Shown one piece after another: positions 20,916 through 29,832 of a stretch of 64,000 bases of DNA (its first letter is position 1; each line of letters opens with the position of its first letter). A program made the translations under genes and the position numbers. Under the pieces are notes generated by a model. That model did no database searches. It was not told the DNA's origin and was given only the letters and a program-made list of their open reading frames with translations. Origin of the DNA: Akkermansiaceae bacterium (GTDB lineage: Bacteria > Verrucomicrobiota > Verrucomicrobiia > Verrucomicrobiales > Akkermansiaceae); the NCBI GenBank assembly GCA_026421245.1, contig JAPKDJ010000012.1, forward strand, positions 1 to 64,000, given 5' to 3'.

Positions 20916-21081
20916 CTCAAGTAGGTGGATAAAAATGCTCACACATTGACCGAGAACTCAAGGCAAAGGGCTGGATAGCTGTTTACGATGGAGTGCCACT
21001 TCCCCTTGAAAACCTATTTTCACCACAAATCTCTCTCAGATTGAAATTCCCTTTTGAGCCAATCTTCCTAAACTCCCCGAG

Positions 21082-21795
21082 GTGAAATGCGCAGGTGACC
21101 CCATCCTCTTTGATCTCGATCAGACCATCATCCCGTGGGACACCCAGCTTGTTTTCCGCTCCTACGTTCTCCGCAAGGAACCTTCCCGGCGTCTCCTCAC
21201 CTTGATTTTTCTCGCATTTCTTCCCCTCACCAAAGTCCTTGGAGCCGGGGGCATGAAACGCGTCTTTCATTCCTACCTCTGGGGGATGTCATCCAAAAGG
21301 TTACAAGACCACGTCGACGGATTCCTGTCAGATTGGCTTCCAAAACTCCCCTACTCCGAAATTCTGGAGGAAATCGAGCACTACAAACAACGCGGTTGCC
21401 ACCTCGTTCTTTCCTCCGCAAGCCCCGAACTCTGGGTGCAAGGCATCGGCAAAGCCCTTGGCTTCCATCAAAGTCTGGGCACCCGTTTTAACTGGGGCAC
21501 CCGGGTCGAACTTTTCCCCGAAATGATTGGAGTGAACCACAAGGGCGAAGAAAAAGTCCGCCGTCTTGAAGAACTCGGCATCACCTCCGGTCTCGCCGGA
21601 TTCACTGACTCTCGCGCTGACCTCCCTCTCCTCGCCCTTTGCGGAGAAAAGACCCTCGTCAACCCTCTTCCCGGAATGCGCAAAGTCGGAGAGGAAAACG
21701 AATGGCGTATCCTCGAACCGAAACGACCTTGGAAAAATCGTTTCTTTTTCGGACTCGGCTGCGCCCGCCAACTCTTCGGGTTCTGGAGGCCATGA
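21082..21795 (+). CDS. HAD-superfamily (SerB-like, subfamily IB) phosphatase
   Basis: A 237-residue protein starting at GTG. The HAD motif I is LFDLDQTIIPWD, with DLDQT giving the nucleophile and general acid. Motif II is in LVLSSASPELWVQ, and motif III/IV appears as KGEEKVRRLEELG and GFTDSRADLPLLAL. A helical cap lies at about 30-90. By family it removes phosphate from a small molecule such as phosphoserine or a related substrate; the exact substrate is not readable. Its TGA stop overlaps the ATG of the next gene (ATGA), with a GGAGG ribosome-binding sequence inside this reading frame, so the two are translationally coupled. Confidence 0.85.
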   Translation: MKCAGDPILFDLDQTIIPWDTQLVFRSYVLRKEPSRRLLTLIFLAFLPLTKVLGAGGMKRVFHSYLWGMSSKRLQDHVDGFLSDWLPKLPYSEILEEIEHYKQRGCHLVLSSASPELWVQGIGKALGFHQSLGTRFNWGTRVELFPEMIGVNHKGEEKVRRLEELGITSGLAGFTDSRADLPLLALCGEKTLVNPLPGMRKVGEENEWRILEPKRPWKNRFFFGLGCARQLFGFWRP

Positions 21796-22475
21796 TTCAT
21801 TGTCTCCATGGAGCAGTCGGCAGCTTCCGCGATTGGGAATTTTTAAAAGCTGGTCCGGACCAGAAACTCAACGCCTTGGATCTCTGGGAATTTTTAAAAA
21901 ACGAGCCTCCCTCTCTCGCCCAAGCCGGAGCAATCATTGCTGACCAGGCTAACACCAACGACATCATTTTAGGATACTCAATGGGGGGACGCCTCGCCCT
22001 TCACGCTCTCCTTGCCGCTCCAAAAAAGTGGAAAGCCGCCATCATCGTGAGCGCCCATCCCGGACTCATCGAAGGCCACGATGATCGCATCGAACAGGAT
22101 TCAAGATGGGCGGCACTGGCAAACCGCAATTGGGAATTCTTTCTCAAAAAATGGAACCAACAAGGCATCCTCCCACCAAGCAATCAAGGTCTGCACCAAG
22201 CGACCTTGATCAACCAGGATGCCGTCGCAAAAAGTTTTCACCACTGGTCCTTGGGAACCCAGAAGAACCTCCGGACCCAACTCGCGACCCTCCCCTGCCC
22301 TGTGCTTTGGATGACCGGTGAGAAGGACCAAAAATTCACGGAACTCGGACGGGAAGCTGCCTCACTTCTTCCCAAGGGCCATCACGCAATCATCGCCGAC
22401 AGCGGCCATCGCGTCCCTTGGGAGAAATCCGAATCTTTCAGCAGCACCGTCAGGAAGTTTCTCTCCAATATTTAG
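21792..22475 (+). CDS. Alpha/beta hydrolase, MenH-like
   Basis: This 227-residue protein starts at the ATG overlapping the upstream stop, with GGAGG at 21785-21789 placing the start. It opens IHCLHGAVGSFRDWEFL, the HG oxyanion-hole element. The nucleophile elbow is GYSMGGRLAL (Ser63), and the catalytic His206 is in DSGHRVPWE. Length and motifs resemble MenH, the pyruvate-eliminating lyase of menaquinone synthesis, but related esterases look alike and no men genes are nearby. Cytoplasmic, no signal. It converges with the regulator gene 4 nt downstream. Confidence 0.82.
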   Translation: MIHCLHGAVGSFRDWEFLKAGPDQKLNALDLWEFLKNEPPSLAQAGAIIADQANTNDIILGYSMGGRLALHALLAAPKKWKAAIIVSAHPGLIEGHDDRIEQDSRWAALANRNWEFFLKKWNQQGILPPSNQGLHQATLINQDAVAKSFHHWSLGTQKNLRTQLATLPCPVLWMTGEKDQKFTELGREAASLLPKGHHAIIADSGHRVPWEKSESFSSTVRKFLSNI

Positions 22476-22479
22476 AAAA

Positions 22480-23547
22480 CTACTCCCTCACCTTTCCGAC
22501 TGTTCCGCCGTTCACAAATTCCGCCTTCGCATAACTCTTCACCACATCTTCCTTCCCTCGACTCACTTTGTCCGCCCACCGGACGATACGTCGCACTAAC
22601 GGCCGAGGCCGCCAACGAATATGAGCGATTGACGGCTCACACCAGGCAAAGGTGGGATCGGGATCCGAACACACCAGAGAAACATCAAGGGGGACCTTTA
22701 GACCACGCTGCGCCAGGAATTGTTGGGCTGCCGCAAACAAGTGCGCCTCCTGGACGATCAGCGCCGTCGGTGGAGTGACACGAAAGAGCGAGTCCAAACA
22801 CTCAATAAAACTCTCCTTACTGTCCTGCCAATCAGGCAGGTGATACTCCCCTACTTCAATGCCCTCTTCTTCCAGAGCATCCAGAAAAACCTGTTCTGAA
22901 TCACCAGGGCAGGGCTTTCTTCGCTGACTCCGCGCCAAAAGCACGATCCTCCGATGCCCCAGTCCCACCAGAGTGCGAACCACTTTGCGATATGCCGGAG
23001 CCTTGTTGGGTCTCGCACCAGCCACCCTCAAATCAGATGCCCCACCGAACAGCGCAAAGGTCGGAAAGCTTTGCTTCGTAAACCAATTCAACACATCGAC
23101 CGATCCGGCAACCACAATCCAAGCATCAGCCTTGCACTCCTTCGTAAACTGAGCGACTCGCTTCACATCCAACCCAAGATCCATCAATGATCGACCCGCA
23201 AAAAACGGAGCATGCCCCGCCTCCACCAGCATGTGTTGAATCTCCACAATATAATCAATTCTCTTATCGACTGATTCGTAGAGAAGAATCCCTAAACGTA
23301 AGGCTGGCGGAGTGAGCCCTACAGGCAAGATGCCAATAGCACGCCTCTTTCCCGCTCCTTGAGGCACTAACACCCCCTCTCCATCAAGCTGTTTTAAAGC
23401 GGCATCCACCGTCTTGCGGTTGACTCCCATTTCAGCAGCCAAACTTGGCACCCCGGGCATCGTTCCGCTCCAGCGTCCACGCAAAAGCTCGCCACGCAAG
23501 TGCTCCGCAACTTGTTCGGAGGGGGAGAGGATCCGCAGTGGCTTCAC
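22480..23547 (-). CDS. Transcriptional regulator: GntR-type winged helix fused to LacI-type sensor domain
   Basis: A 355-residue protein. Residues 1-75 form a winged-helix domain of GntR type (PSLAAEMGVNRKTVDAALKQ). From about 82 onward is a periplasmic-binding-protein-like ligand domain as in LacI/GalR regulators (RLGILLYESVDKRIDY onward; GLGHRRIVLLAR; ALIVQEAHLFAAAQ). Such hybrids are common in Verrucomicrobiota and Planctomycetota and usually respond to sugars. The target is unknown; no transport or sugar-utilisation operon adjoins. The secreted genes from 23901 onward are divergently placed and are candidate targets. Confidence 0.88.
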   Translation of the reverse strand: MKPLRILSPSEQVAEHLRGELLRGRWSGTMPGVPSLAAEMGVNRKTVDAALKQLDGEGVLVPQGAGKRRAIGILPVGLTPPALRLGILLYESVDKRIDYIVEIQHMLVEAGHAPFFAGRSLMDLGLDVKRVAQFTKECKADAWIVVAGSVDVLNWFTKQSFPTFALFGGASDLRVAGARPNKAPAYRKVVRTLVGLGHRRIVLLARSQRRKPCPGDSEQVFLDALEEEGIEVGEYHLPDWQDSKESFIECLDSLFRVTPPTALIVQEAHLFAAAQQFLAQRGLKVPLDVSLVCSDPDPTFAWCEPSIAHIRWRPRPLVRRIVRWADKVSRGKEDVVKSYAKAEFVNGGTVGKVRE

Positions 23548-23862
23548 ACCTCAACCTACCCTCACTTGGGCAGGCGTCCAGTCTCTAATGCGGTCGCCCT
23601 TTTTTCTAAAAAGGGCTCCTCTCCCAGAGTCATCATTACTGTTATAAAAAGTCATTCCGTCGCCGTCATTGCTGGCCTCACTTTTGCCACCGCAAACGCT
23701 AATGTGATCGGTCCGTTGGCCCTCTTGCAAAACACTGCCAACAGCGGCATTAAAGATACCGTCGAGGTTGACGCTGGTAACACCATAAGCAAATTTTTTG
23801 ACATCTCCGAATCCGACTGGGAACACAAACCTCAACTTTTCTTCAAAATTGAGAAAAAGTAA
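23500..23862 (+). CDS. Possible small exported protein with uncertain start
   Basis: The frame is open from 23500, but its first 40 or so codons overlap the 5' end of the divergent regulator and look non-coding. From about 23629 it reads like a signal peptide (VIKSHSVAVIAGLTFATANA) followed by a short acidic mature part ending FFKIEKK. No ATG, GTG or TTG occurs just before that signal; ATC or ATT at 23632-23637 would be needed. It lies 38 nt before the PDZ/HEAT gene. It may be a real small secreted protein with a rare start, a decayed gene, or chance. The rest of the 353-nt gap between regulator and next gene shows nothing else. Confidence 0.35.
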   Translation: MLRNLFGGGEDPQWLHTSTYPHLGRRPVSNAVALFSKKGSSPRVIITVIKSHSVAVIAGLTFATANANVIGPLALLQNTANSGIKDTVEVDAGNTISKFFDISESDWEHKPQLFFKIEKK

Positions 23863-23900
23863 GGTCACAATTCTCCGCCCGTATCGTTCCCTGAACAATC

Positions 23901-26276
23901 ATGATTAATTTACTGAAGTCAGCTCTTGCCCTGATTCTTACCACGACCTTGCTTTACGCAGCCGGACCCAGGGTGAAAATGGCCCTACCCGATTTCACAA
24001 AAGGAGACACAATCCCGGGTGGAGCCAAACACGATTGGAACCTCGGTGCCACCGGAGCCCGGGGTTGGATGTTCAGCGAAAAAATGGAAACCACGACCGC
24101 CCGTCAAATTGCGATCACCAAAGTCGCAAGTGGTTCCCCGGCCGATGGCATCTTGAAAGTCGGTGATGTCATCCTTGGAGTCGGAGAAAAACCATTCTCC
24201 TACGATCCACGCACAGAATTCGGCAAAGCCCTCACTGGCGCAGAAGCTCAAAGCGGGCAACTCCTTCTCATCCGCTGGCGGAGTGGCGCCCAAAAAAAAG
24301 TCACCCTCAAACTCCCGATCCTAGGCACTTACAGCGCCACGGCCCCATACCACTGTTCCAAATCAAAACTCATCCTCGAGGAGGGCTGCAAGGTCCTCGC
24401 CCAAAAAATCGCCGATCCAAAGTATCAAGCCAATCCAATTGTCCGCTCCCTCAATGCCCTCGCCCTTCTCGCCAGCGGCAAGAAGGAATACCTACCCTTG
24501 GTCAAGCAGGAGGTAAAGTGGGCTTCCGATTACAAAACCGAGTCAATGGCGACCTGGTACTACGGGTATGCCATCATGCTCCTCGCTGAATATCAAATGG
24601 CCACCGGCGATGATTCCTTCATGCCCGGTCTTCGACGCCTTGCCCTGGAGGCTGCCGACGGTCAAAGCATCGTTGGATCCTGGGGACACAAGTTTGCAGG
24701 CGACGACGGACGCCTCGTAGGCTACGGCATGATGAACGCTCCCGGCCTCCCCCTCACTTCGTCACTCATCCTCGCCACCAAAGCAGGCGTCAGTGATCCC
24801 AAGGTCGCTCGCGCCATTGAGCGAAGTACGAAACTCCTCCGATTTTATATAGGCAAAGGAGCCGTCCCCTATGGCGACCACCACCCTTGGACGCAAACCC
24901 ACGAGGACAATGGCAAGTGTGGGATGGCCGCCTTTCTTTTTAATCTCAACAACGAGCCCAAAGGCGCTCAGTTTTTTTCCCGCATGAGCCTCGCCTCCCA
25001 CGGATCTGAAAGAGACACCGGCCACACCGGAAACTTCTTCAACATCCTCTGGGCCCTTCCTGGCGTTGCTCAATCAGGCCCTCATGCCACCGGAGCATGG
25101 ATGAAAGAATTTGGCTCCTGGTATTTTGATCTCGCACGCCGTCATGATGGCACCTTTTCCCATCAGGGACCGCCCAATGCCCGTCATGACAGTTACGCCA
25201 ACTGGGACTGCACTAGCGCTTATCTCCTCTCGTATGCCCGCCCTCTCAAAAAACTCTATATGACCGGAAAACACCCTGGAGCCATTCCCCAAATCAGCGC
25301 CCCCGAAGCCGCTGATATTGTTGCCGACGGCCGCGGCTGGTCGAATAAGTATCGCAACGATGCCTATGATAAAATCAGCGAAACTGACCTCCTTAAACTC
25401 CTGAGCAGTTGGTCTCCCATCGTTCGCGAACGTGCTGCCATCGCTCTCGGGCGGAAAAAAAGCAGCAACCCGGTTCCTACTTTGATCAGGATGCTAGGTT
25501 CTTCTGATCTGGAAACCCGCTACGGAGCCTGCCAGGCCCTCTCCCAGCTAAAACACACCGGAGCCGACGCCGTCCCTGCCTTGCTCGAAAATCTCAATCA
25601 CCCCGACCTCTGGCTCCGTATCGAAGCGGCCGAAGCTCTCGCTCACATTGGAAAACCTGCCATGAAAGCTCTCCCGAAACTCCTCACCATGCTGGCCAAG
25701 GGATCGACCAAAGAAGATCCACGCGCCATGGAACAACGCTATCTGAGCTTTGTTGTCTTTGGAAAAATGCTCAGAAATTCGCTTGAGAACATTGACCGGG
25801 ACCTCTTAAGAAAAGCGATCGTCGCCGGACTTCAAAATCAGGACGGACGTTCCCGGGGCTCCGTTGGCCAGATTTACAACAAGCTCTCCTACGACGAAAT
25901 CAAACCCATTCTTCCCGCCATTTATGAGGCCATCGCGAAGCCTTCGCCCAGCGGAATCATGTTTGCCAGCGGGGTGCGGCTTGCTGGTTTGGATCTCCTT
26001 GCCAAACACCGGATCAAGGAAGGAATGCCCCTTTGCTTCGAAGTCATGCAGATCGACAAGTGGGGCAAGGCTGCCCGGATACCCCGCTGCCTCGGTTCTC
26101 TCGAAAAATACGGCGCTGGTGCCAAGCCCATTCTTCCCAAGCTCAAGCAACTCAAAAAAGACCTCCTCGCTCACCGGGAGAAAAAGAACCTCCTGAAGCC
26201 CATCGAGCAGGTTCGCAAGATGATTGAAAAAATCGAGAACTCGACCGACTCCATCGAACTGCGCAGTATTCAATAG
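23901..26276 (+). CDS. Secreted protein with PDZ domain, alpha-toroid-like middle and HEAT repeats (DUF6288-like)
   Basis: A 791-residue protein with a signal peptide (MINLLKSALALILTTTLLYA). A PDZ-like module lies at about 60-135 (VASGSPADGILKVGDVILGV). The middle, about 155-450, is helical with repeating GSWGHKF, GYGMMNAPGLPL and TGHTGNFFNILWALPG segments, like a terpenoid-cyclase or alpha/alpha toroid fold. HEAT repeats fill about 500-600 (ERAAIALGRKK, ETRYGACQALSQLKH, LRIEAAEALAHIGKPA). The layout fits DUF6288-type proteins of Planctomycetota and Verrucomicrobiota, whose function is unknown. The stop TAG is followed directly by the ATG of the next gene, so they are surely co-transcribed. 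Confidence 0.8.
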   Translation: MINLLKSALALILTTTLLYAAGPRVKMALPDFTKGDTIPGGAKHDWNLGATGARGWMFSEKMETTTARQIAITKVASGSPADGILKVGDVILGVGEKPFSYDPRTEFGKALTGAEAQSGQLLLIRWRSGAQKKVTLKLPILGTYSATAPYHCSKSKLILEEGCKVLAQKIADPKYQANPIVRSLNALALLASGKKEYLPLVKQEVKWASDYKTESMATWYYGYAIMLLAEYQMATGDDSFMPGLRRLALEAADGQSIVGSWGHKFAGDDGRLVGYGMMNAPGLPLTSSLILATKAGVSDPKVARAIERSTKLLRFYIGKGAVPYGDHHPWTQTHEDNGKCGMAAFLFNLNNEPKGAQFFSRMSLASHGSERDTGHTGNFFNILWALPGVAQSGPHATGAWMKEFGSWYFDLARRHDGTFSHQGPPNARHDSYANWDCTSAYLLSYARPLKKLYMTGKHPGAIPQISAPEAADIVADGRGWSNKYRNDAYDKISETDLLKLLSSWSPIVRERAAIALGRKKSSNPVPTLIRMLGSSDLETRYGACQALSQLKHTGADAVPALLENLNHPDLWLRIEAAEALAHIGKPAMKALPKLLTMLAKGSTKEDPRAMEQRYLSFVVFGKMLRNSLENIDRDLLRKAIVAGLQNQDGRSRGSVGQIYNKLSYDEIKPILPAIYEAIAKPSPSGIMFASGVRLAGLDLLAKHRIKEGMPLCFEVMQIDKWGKAARIPRCLGSLEKYGAGAKPILPKLKQLKKDLLAHREKKNLLKPIEQVRKMIEKIENSTDSIELRSIQ

Positions 26277-27023
26277 ATGAAGATGCTCTTTCGCTCCTTG
26301 CTTTCTCTTTTCGTCATCGGCCCGATGGCCGCCAATGAAAAGGAAAAGGCCTCCGCCCCCCTTGCCGACCTCAAACTCCCCGGAATCAAAATTAATCTTG
26401 AGGAACGATCCGTCGACGTTAACTCAACCGTCTGCCTTCAGGAAGGTTCCCTCGAATTCGTCGCCTGCACCAAGGACACCAAAGAGCACGAATCCATCAT
26501 ATCCGTTCGGGCCAAACCCAGTCACATTCACACCGCTCTTTTGCTACTCGGAGCTGAAGCAGGCCATCCCGCCATCCGCAAAGTCGTGGGTGAAGGTGAT
26601 GAGGAACGCTGGATTGACCTCCCACCCAAGGGAAGTTTGATCTCCGTCTCGTTCGTCATTAAGAACAAGGAAGGCCAGCAGATCGAGCGCCCCCTTACCG
26701 ATTTCATCGACCGCAGCGGAGACGAGGAAGAACAGACGAAAGAAGAGAAGGCCAAAGCAAAAGCCCACTTAAAAACCTTCCTCTTTGCAGGTTCCCATCT
26801 TCATGGCAATGGCGAAGGCCCCAAAACCTATCTTGCCGATAAGAGCGGAAGTGTCATCAGCCTCTCAACTTTTGGAGACGAGCTGCTTTGTCTTCCCGAA
26901 GTCTACGGCAACGAGAACCACTCCCTCCAATGGCAGGTTGACTCCACTCACCTTCCCAAGATGGACACTGAAATCATCCTCCGCCTTCGACCCAAAATCA
27001 AAAAAGAGCGCGCCAAGCGCTAA
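26277..27023 (+). CDS. Exported YdjY-domain-like protein
   Basis: This 248-residue protein starts at the base after the upstream stop. A short signal peptide (MKMLFRSLLSLFVIGPMAA) precedes a beta-rich domain of the YdjY type: PGIKINLEERSVDVNSTVCL, GSLEFVACTKDTKEHESI and SHIHTALLLLGAEAGHPA. The pattern of a short lead-in, EFVA..TKDTKEHES and HTALLLLGAE is characteristic of that family, found in planctomycete and verrucomicrobial exoproteins. Residues about 145-162 are highly charged (EEEQTKEEKAKAKAH). Function is unknown. It lies between the PDZ/HEAT gene (0 nt gap) and the SGNH esterase (41 nt gap). Confidence 0.75.
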   Translation: MKMLFRSLLSLFVIGPMAANEKEKASAPLADLKLPGIKINLEERSVDVNSTVCLQEGSLEFVACTKDTKEHESIISVRAKPSHIHTALLLLGAEAGHPAIRKVVGEGDEERWIDLPPKGSLISVSFVIKNKEGQQIERPLTDFIDRSGDEEEQTKEEKAKAKAHLKTFLFAGSHLHGNGEGPKTYLADKSGSVISLSTFGDELLCLPEVYGNENHSLQWQVDSTHLPKMDTEIILRLRPKIKKERAKR

Positions 27024-27064
27024 AACCCTGCCAAGGCAGGCGAATCCCACCATCCATACCCACC

Positions 27065-29266
27065 GTGAAACTCCTCCTCGCGCTCTCCTCGCTAACCCTT
27101 CTTTCCTTCGCCAGGGAAATCCCCGCAGTCCTCCCCGACCCGGATGGCAAACCGGGTGACGCTACCAAGCCCGTCAAAGTTTACCTTCTCGCCGGGCAGT
27201 CCAACATGGTTGGCATGGGAAACCTCAGCGGAGCCAAGAACATCTACAACGGCGTTTTTCTCACCTCCGACCCCGCCGCACCTGAAGGTCCGTTTGAAAT
27301 CTATAAAGTTGGAAAATACAAAGTCTCCCAGTTCACCACCTTTAAGGAAGACGGCACCGCAACCACAGCTTCTCTCGCAAGCGGAACCTTTGAAGTGCCC
27401 CTCGCCGGAACCTTCAAAACCCACAGCTCTTCCCCCATCGACATCGACGGAAAACGTTCCCCCTCCGAAATCTCCCTCCAACCAGGAAAACGCTACCCCT
27501 TTGAGATCTCCGAATTCAGAGGGAATCCTCCCCGCTTCTGGCTTGAAAAGATCGACCTCCTCGGAAACGGTGACCTCGAAAATGTCGTCAAACGCGAAAA
27601 GAAATTCCCAAATCTCATCGACGACTCTGCCAACTGGACCGTTCGCAACGACGTCTACTACCAGGAAGCCCGTATCGCCGAAAACGGTAAAGGCTCTCCA
27701 CTCAGTCCAACCTCAAACGGTAAGGCTATCGGCCCCGAACTTGGCTTCGGGCATGTCATGGGCACTTTCCACGACGAGCAAGTCCTCCTGATCAAAACGG
27801 CCATGGGAAACCGCGCGCTCGGCTTCGATTTCCGACCTCCTTCCAGCGGCCGCACCGACCCCGAAAGCAAATGGGAGTCACTCGAATACAAGCTCATGAT
27901 CGAAGGCGTCCAAAAGACCCTCGCCAACATCGACAAGATCGTGCCCGGATACAAAGAGCAAGGCTACGAACTCGCCGGCTTTGCCTGGTGGCAAGGCCAC
28001 AAAGACAGCCCGTCCGAAGCCGCCACTGAGTATGAAAAGAACCTCGTCAACCTCATCAAAGACATCCGCAAGGATCTCAAAGCCCCAAAGATGCCCGCCG
28101 TCATCGCCACCGTCGGTTTCGGAGGTCACCGCATGAGCGAAAATTTTCTCCCCATTCTTAACGCCCAACTTGCCGTGGGCGATCCAAAAAAACACCCTGA
28201 ATTTTCCGGAACCGTCGCCTCGGTCGATACCCGTGATTTCTGGCGTGAGGTCGATGAATCCCCTACCAATCAAGACTACCACTACAATCGCAACGCCGAG
28301 ACCTACCTCCTCGTTGGTGACGCACTCGGTCGCGCCATGGTTGGTCTCCTCGGCGGCAAAGCAGAACCCACCCCACGTCCAAAACGCGCCCCCCCCACTT
28401 CACTAGTCCAAGTGGCTGAGCTCACCGAAGCTCAAAAATCCGCTCACCAAAAAGCCCTTCGTCCCATTCTTCTCGATGGCATCGCAGCCTCCTACCTCAG
28501 CAACCCGCGCTACCAAAAAACTCTCGCTGCCGAAGCAAGCAGCCAGCGCCCCGAACGATCTAACCAATTCCTCCGTGGTGCCATGTTCGGACTAACCAAT
28601 ATCTACCGCGCCACTGGACTGACTGAATTCGAGTGGAAGCCCTTCGGCAACGACCTCCGCAACGTGAAATGGAACTACATCAGCTTCGACCCCGCCGAAA
28701 AACTTCCCAAAGACCACAAAGGAAACCGCTATCGCAAAGTCACCTACCCCAACAACATGGAGAACTGGTTCACACCCGAATTTGATTCCACCAAAGCCGG
28801 ATGGAGAACTGGACTCCAACCCTTCGGCCAACTCGATGGAAAACTCTCAGCTCTTCGCGATTGCGACAACCCCGTCTGCGGATGCGGCCATGCTCCAAAA
28901 TCACTCTGGGAAAATGAAGTCCTCCTCGCCCGCACCACCGTTGAACTTCCCCCGTTTAAAAAGGACCACCGATACCGTGTCGTCATCGGGGGAGCCGCCC
29001 ACGTCTTTGCAGGCGAGGGCTACGCCATTTACATCAATGGTGAGCTCCTCGCAGAATCCAACCGAGGCGTCGCCAGACGAGAAGGCGGCCAACCAAGAGG
29101 TTCCCACATCTACGCCGACTTCCGCGACCAATTCAAAGGCGGAAAAGTCACCATTGCCGCCACCAGTTTCTTGAACTACAGCTCACCCCGAGGCCCCATC
29201 CCCCCCACCGGACACTTCAGCCTCTGGATCGAAGAACAAAAAATCTCTCCCGTCACATCCCAGTAG
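27065..29266 (+). CDS. Secreted SGNH esterase, sialate O-acetylesterase-like
   Basis: A 733-residue exported protein starting at GTG; signal peptide MKLLLALSSLTLLSFA. The SGNH fold opens with VYLLAGQSNMVGMG, Ser46 being the predicted nucleophile. A sandwich insert lies at about 95-195, followed by GPELGFGHVMG and GFAWWQGHKDSPSEAA, equivalents of the Gly and Asn/His blocks. A further C-terminal region, about 460-733, contains a carbohydrate-binding-like domain (YRVVIGGAAHVFAGEGYAIY). Known relatives remove acetyl groups from sialic acids or plant polysaccharides; the actual substrate is unknown. Third in the secreted cluster at 23.9-29.3 kb. Confidence 0.85.
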   Translation: MKLLLALSSLTLLSFAREIPAVLPDPDGKPGDATKPVKVYLLAGQSNMVGMGNLSGAKNIYNGVFLTSDPAAPEGPFEIYKVGKYKVSQFTTFKEDGTATTASLASGTFEVPLAGTFKTHSSSPIDIDGKRSPSEISLQPGKRYPFEISEFRGNPPRFWLEKIDLLGNGDLENVVKREKKFPNLIDDSANWTVRNDVYYQEARIAENGKGSPLSPTSNGKAIGPELGFGHVMGTFHDEQVLLIKTAMGNRALGFDFRPPSSGRTDPESKWESLEYKLMIEGVQKTLANIDKIVPGYKEQGYELAGFAWWQGHKDSPSEAATEYEKNLVNLIKDIRKDLKAPKMPAVIATVGFGGHRMSENFLPILNAQLAVGDPKKHPEFSGTVASVDTRDFWREVDESPTNQDYHYNRNAETYLLVGDALGRAMVGLLGGKAEPTPRPKRAPPTSLVQVAELTEAQKSAHQKALRPILLDGIAASYLSNPRYQKTLAAEASSQRPERSNQFLRGAMFGLTNIYRATGLTEFEWKPFGNDLRNVKWNYISFDPAEKLPKDHKGNRYRKVTYPNNMENWFTPEFDSTKAGWRTGLQPFGQLDGKLSALRDCDNPVCGCGHAPKSLWENEVLLARTTVELPPFKKDHRYRVVIGGAAHVFAGEGYAIYINGELLAESNRGVARREGGQPRGSHIYADFRDQFKGGKVTIAATSFLNYSSPRGPIPPTGHFSLWIEEQKISPVTSQ

Positions 29267-29296
29267 ATCATTCCAGATCGCCGCTCGAATTTTGGC

Positions 29297-29617
29297 ATGA
29301 TTGCTAAATTCCTCGAAAAGACGATCCTACCCGAAATCTCTTTCGAAGATGCCTCTTTGGAAGAAAATCTCGATTTTCGAAACCTACGGTCGTGCAAACT
29401 GGATCCTGACGATCGGAGTATTACCTTCAACCTCATCGATGATATCGTCGTGGACGCTATTCTCATTCCTGAAGTAAAGCACTACCACAAACTCCTCGAC
29501 GAACTGCACCAGCATCAGGCCCTTCGCTCACGGGATCTAGATACAAAGGGATCGGGTTTCAATATCCACAGTAAAATTGATCCAGACGTCGAAATGATTT
29601 TCTTGGTTTTTCACTAG
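29297..29617 (+). pseudogene. Fragment resembling the EDASLEEALDFLR repeat of secretin/STN-type exoproteins
   Basis: A 106-codon reading frame beginning at ATG. Its start, LPEISFEDASLEENLDFRNL, and following CKLDPDDRSITFNLIDD closely resemble the short domain preceding secretin-like regions in Planctomycetota and Verrucomicrobiota exoproteins. In those the motif is usually EDASLEEALDFLR followed by LDP and a strand. Here the domain stands alone, lacks a signal peptide, and the leucine-rich helix is altered (ENLDFRNL). It is likely a remnant or a cut-down copy. It lies 30 nt after the esterase stop and 216 nt before pspA. Confidence 0.5.
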
Positions 29618-29832
29618 ATTTTTCACTCTCAATTACGAAGCGGATAGCAAGAACATCACCTCCCCCTTAAATCACGAAACAAAACCTCAGGAGGGAACAT
29701 TCGAAAAGCAGTCGCTTCTCTAGGAAAGCTCGTGCCCCCTGCCCACTTACAAAATCCCCTTTCTTTTCTCCTTGTCTCTCCTTGCAGGATGTCAAGGTCT
29801 GTCCCAAACTACGTTTAACACTTGATCAACTC

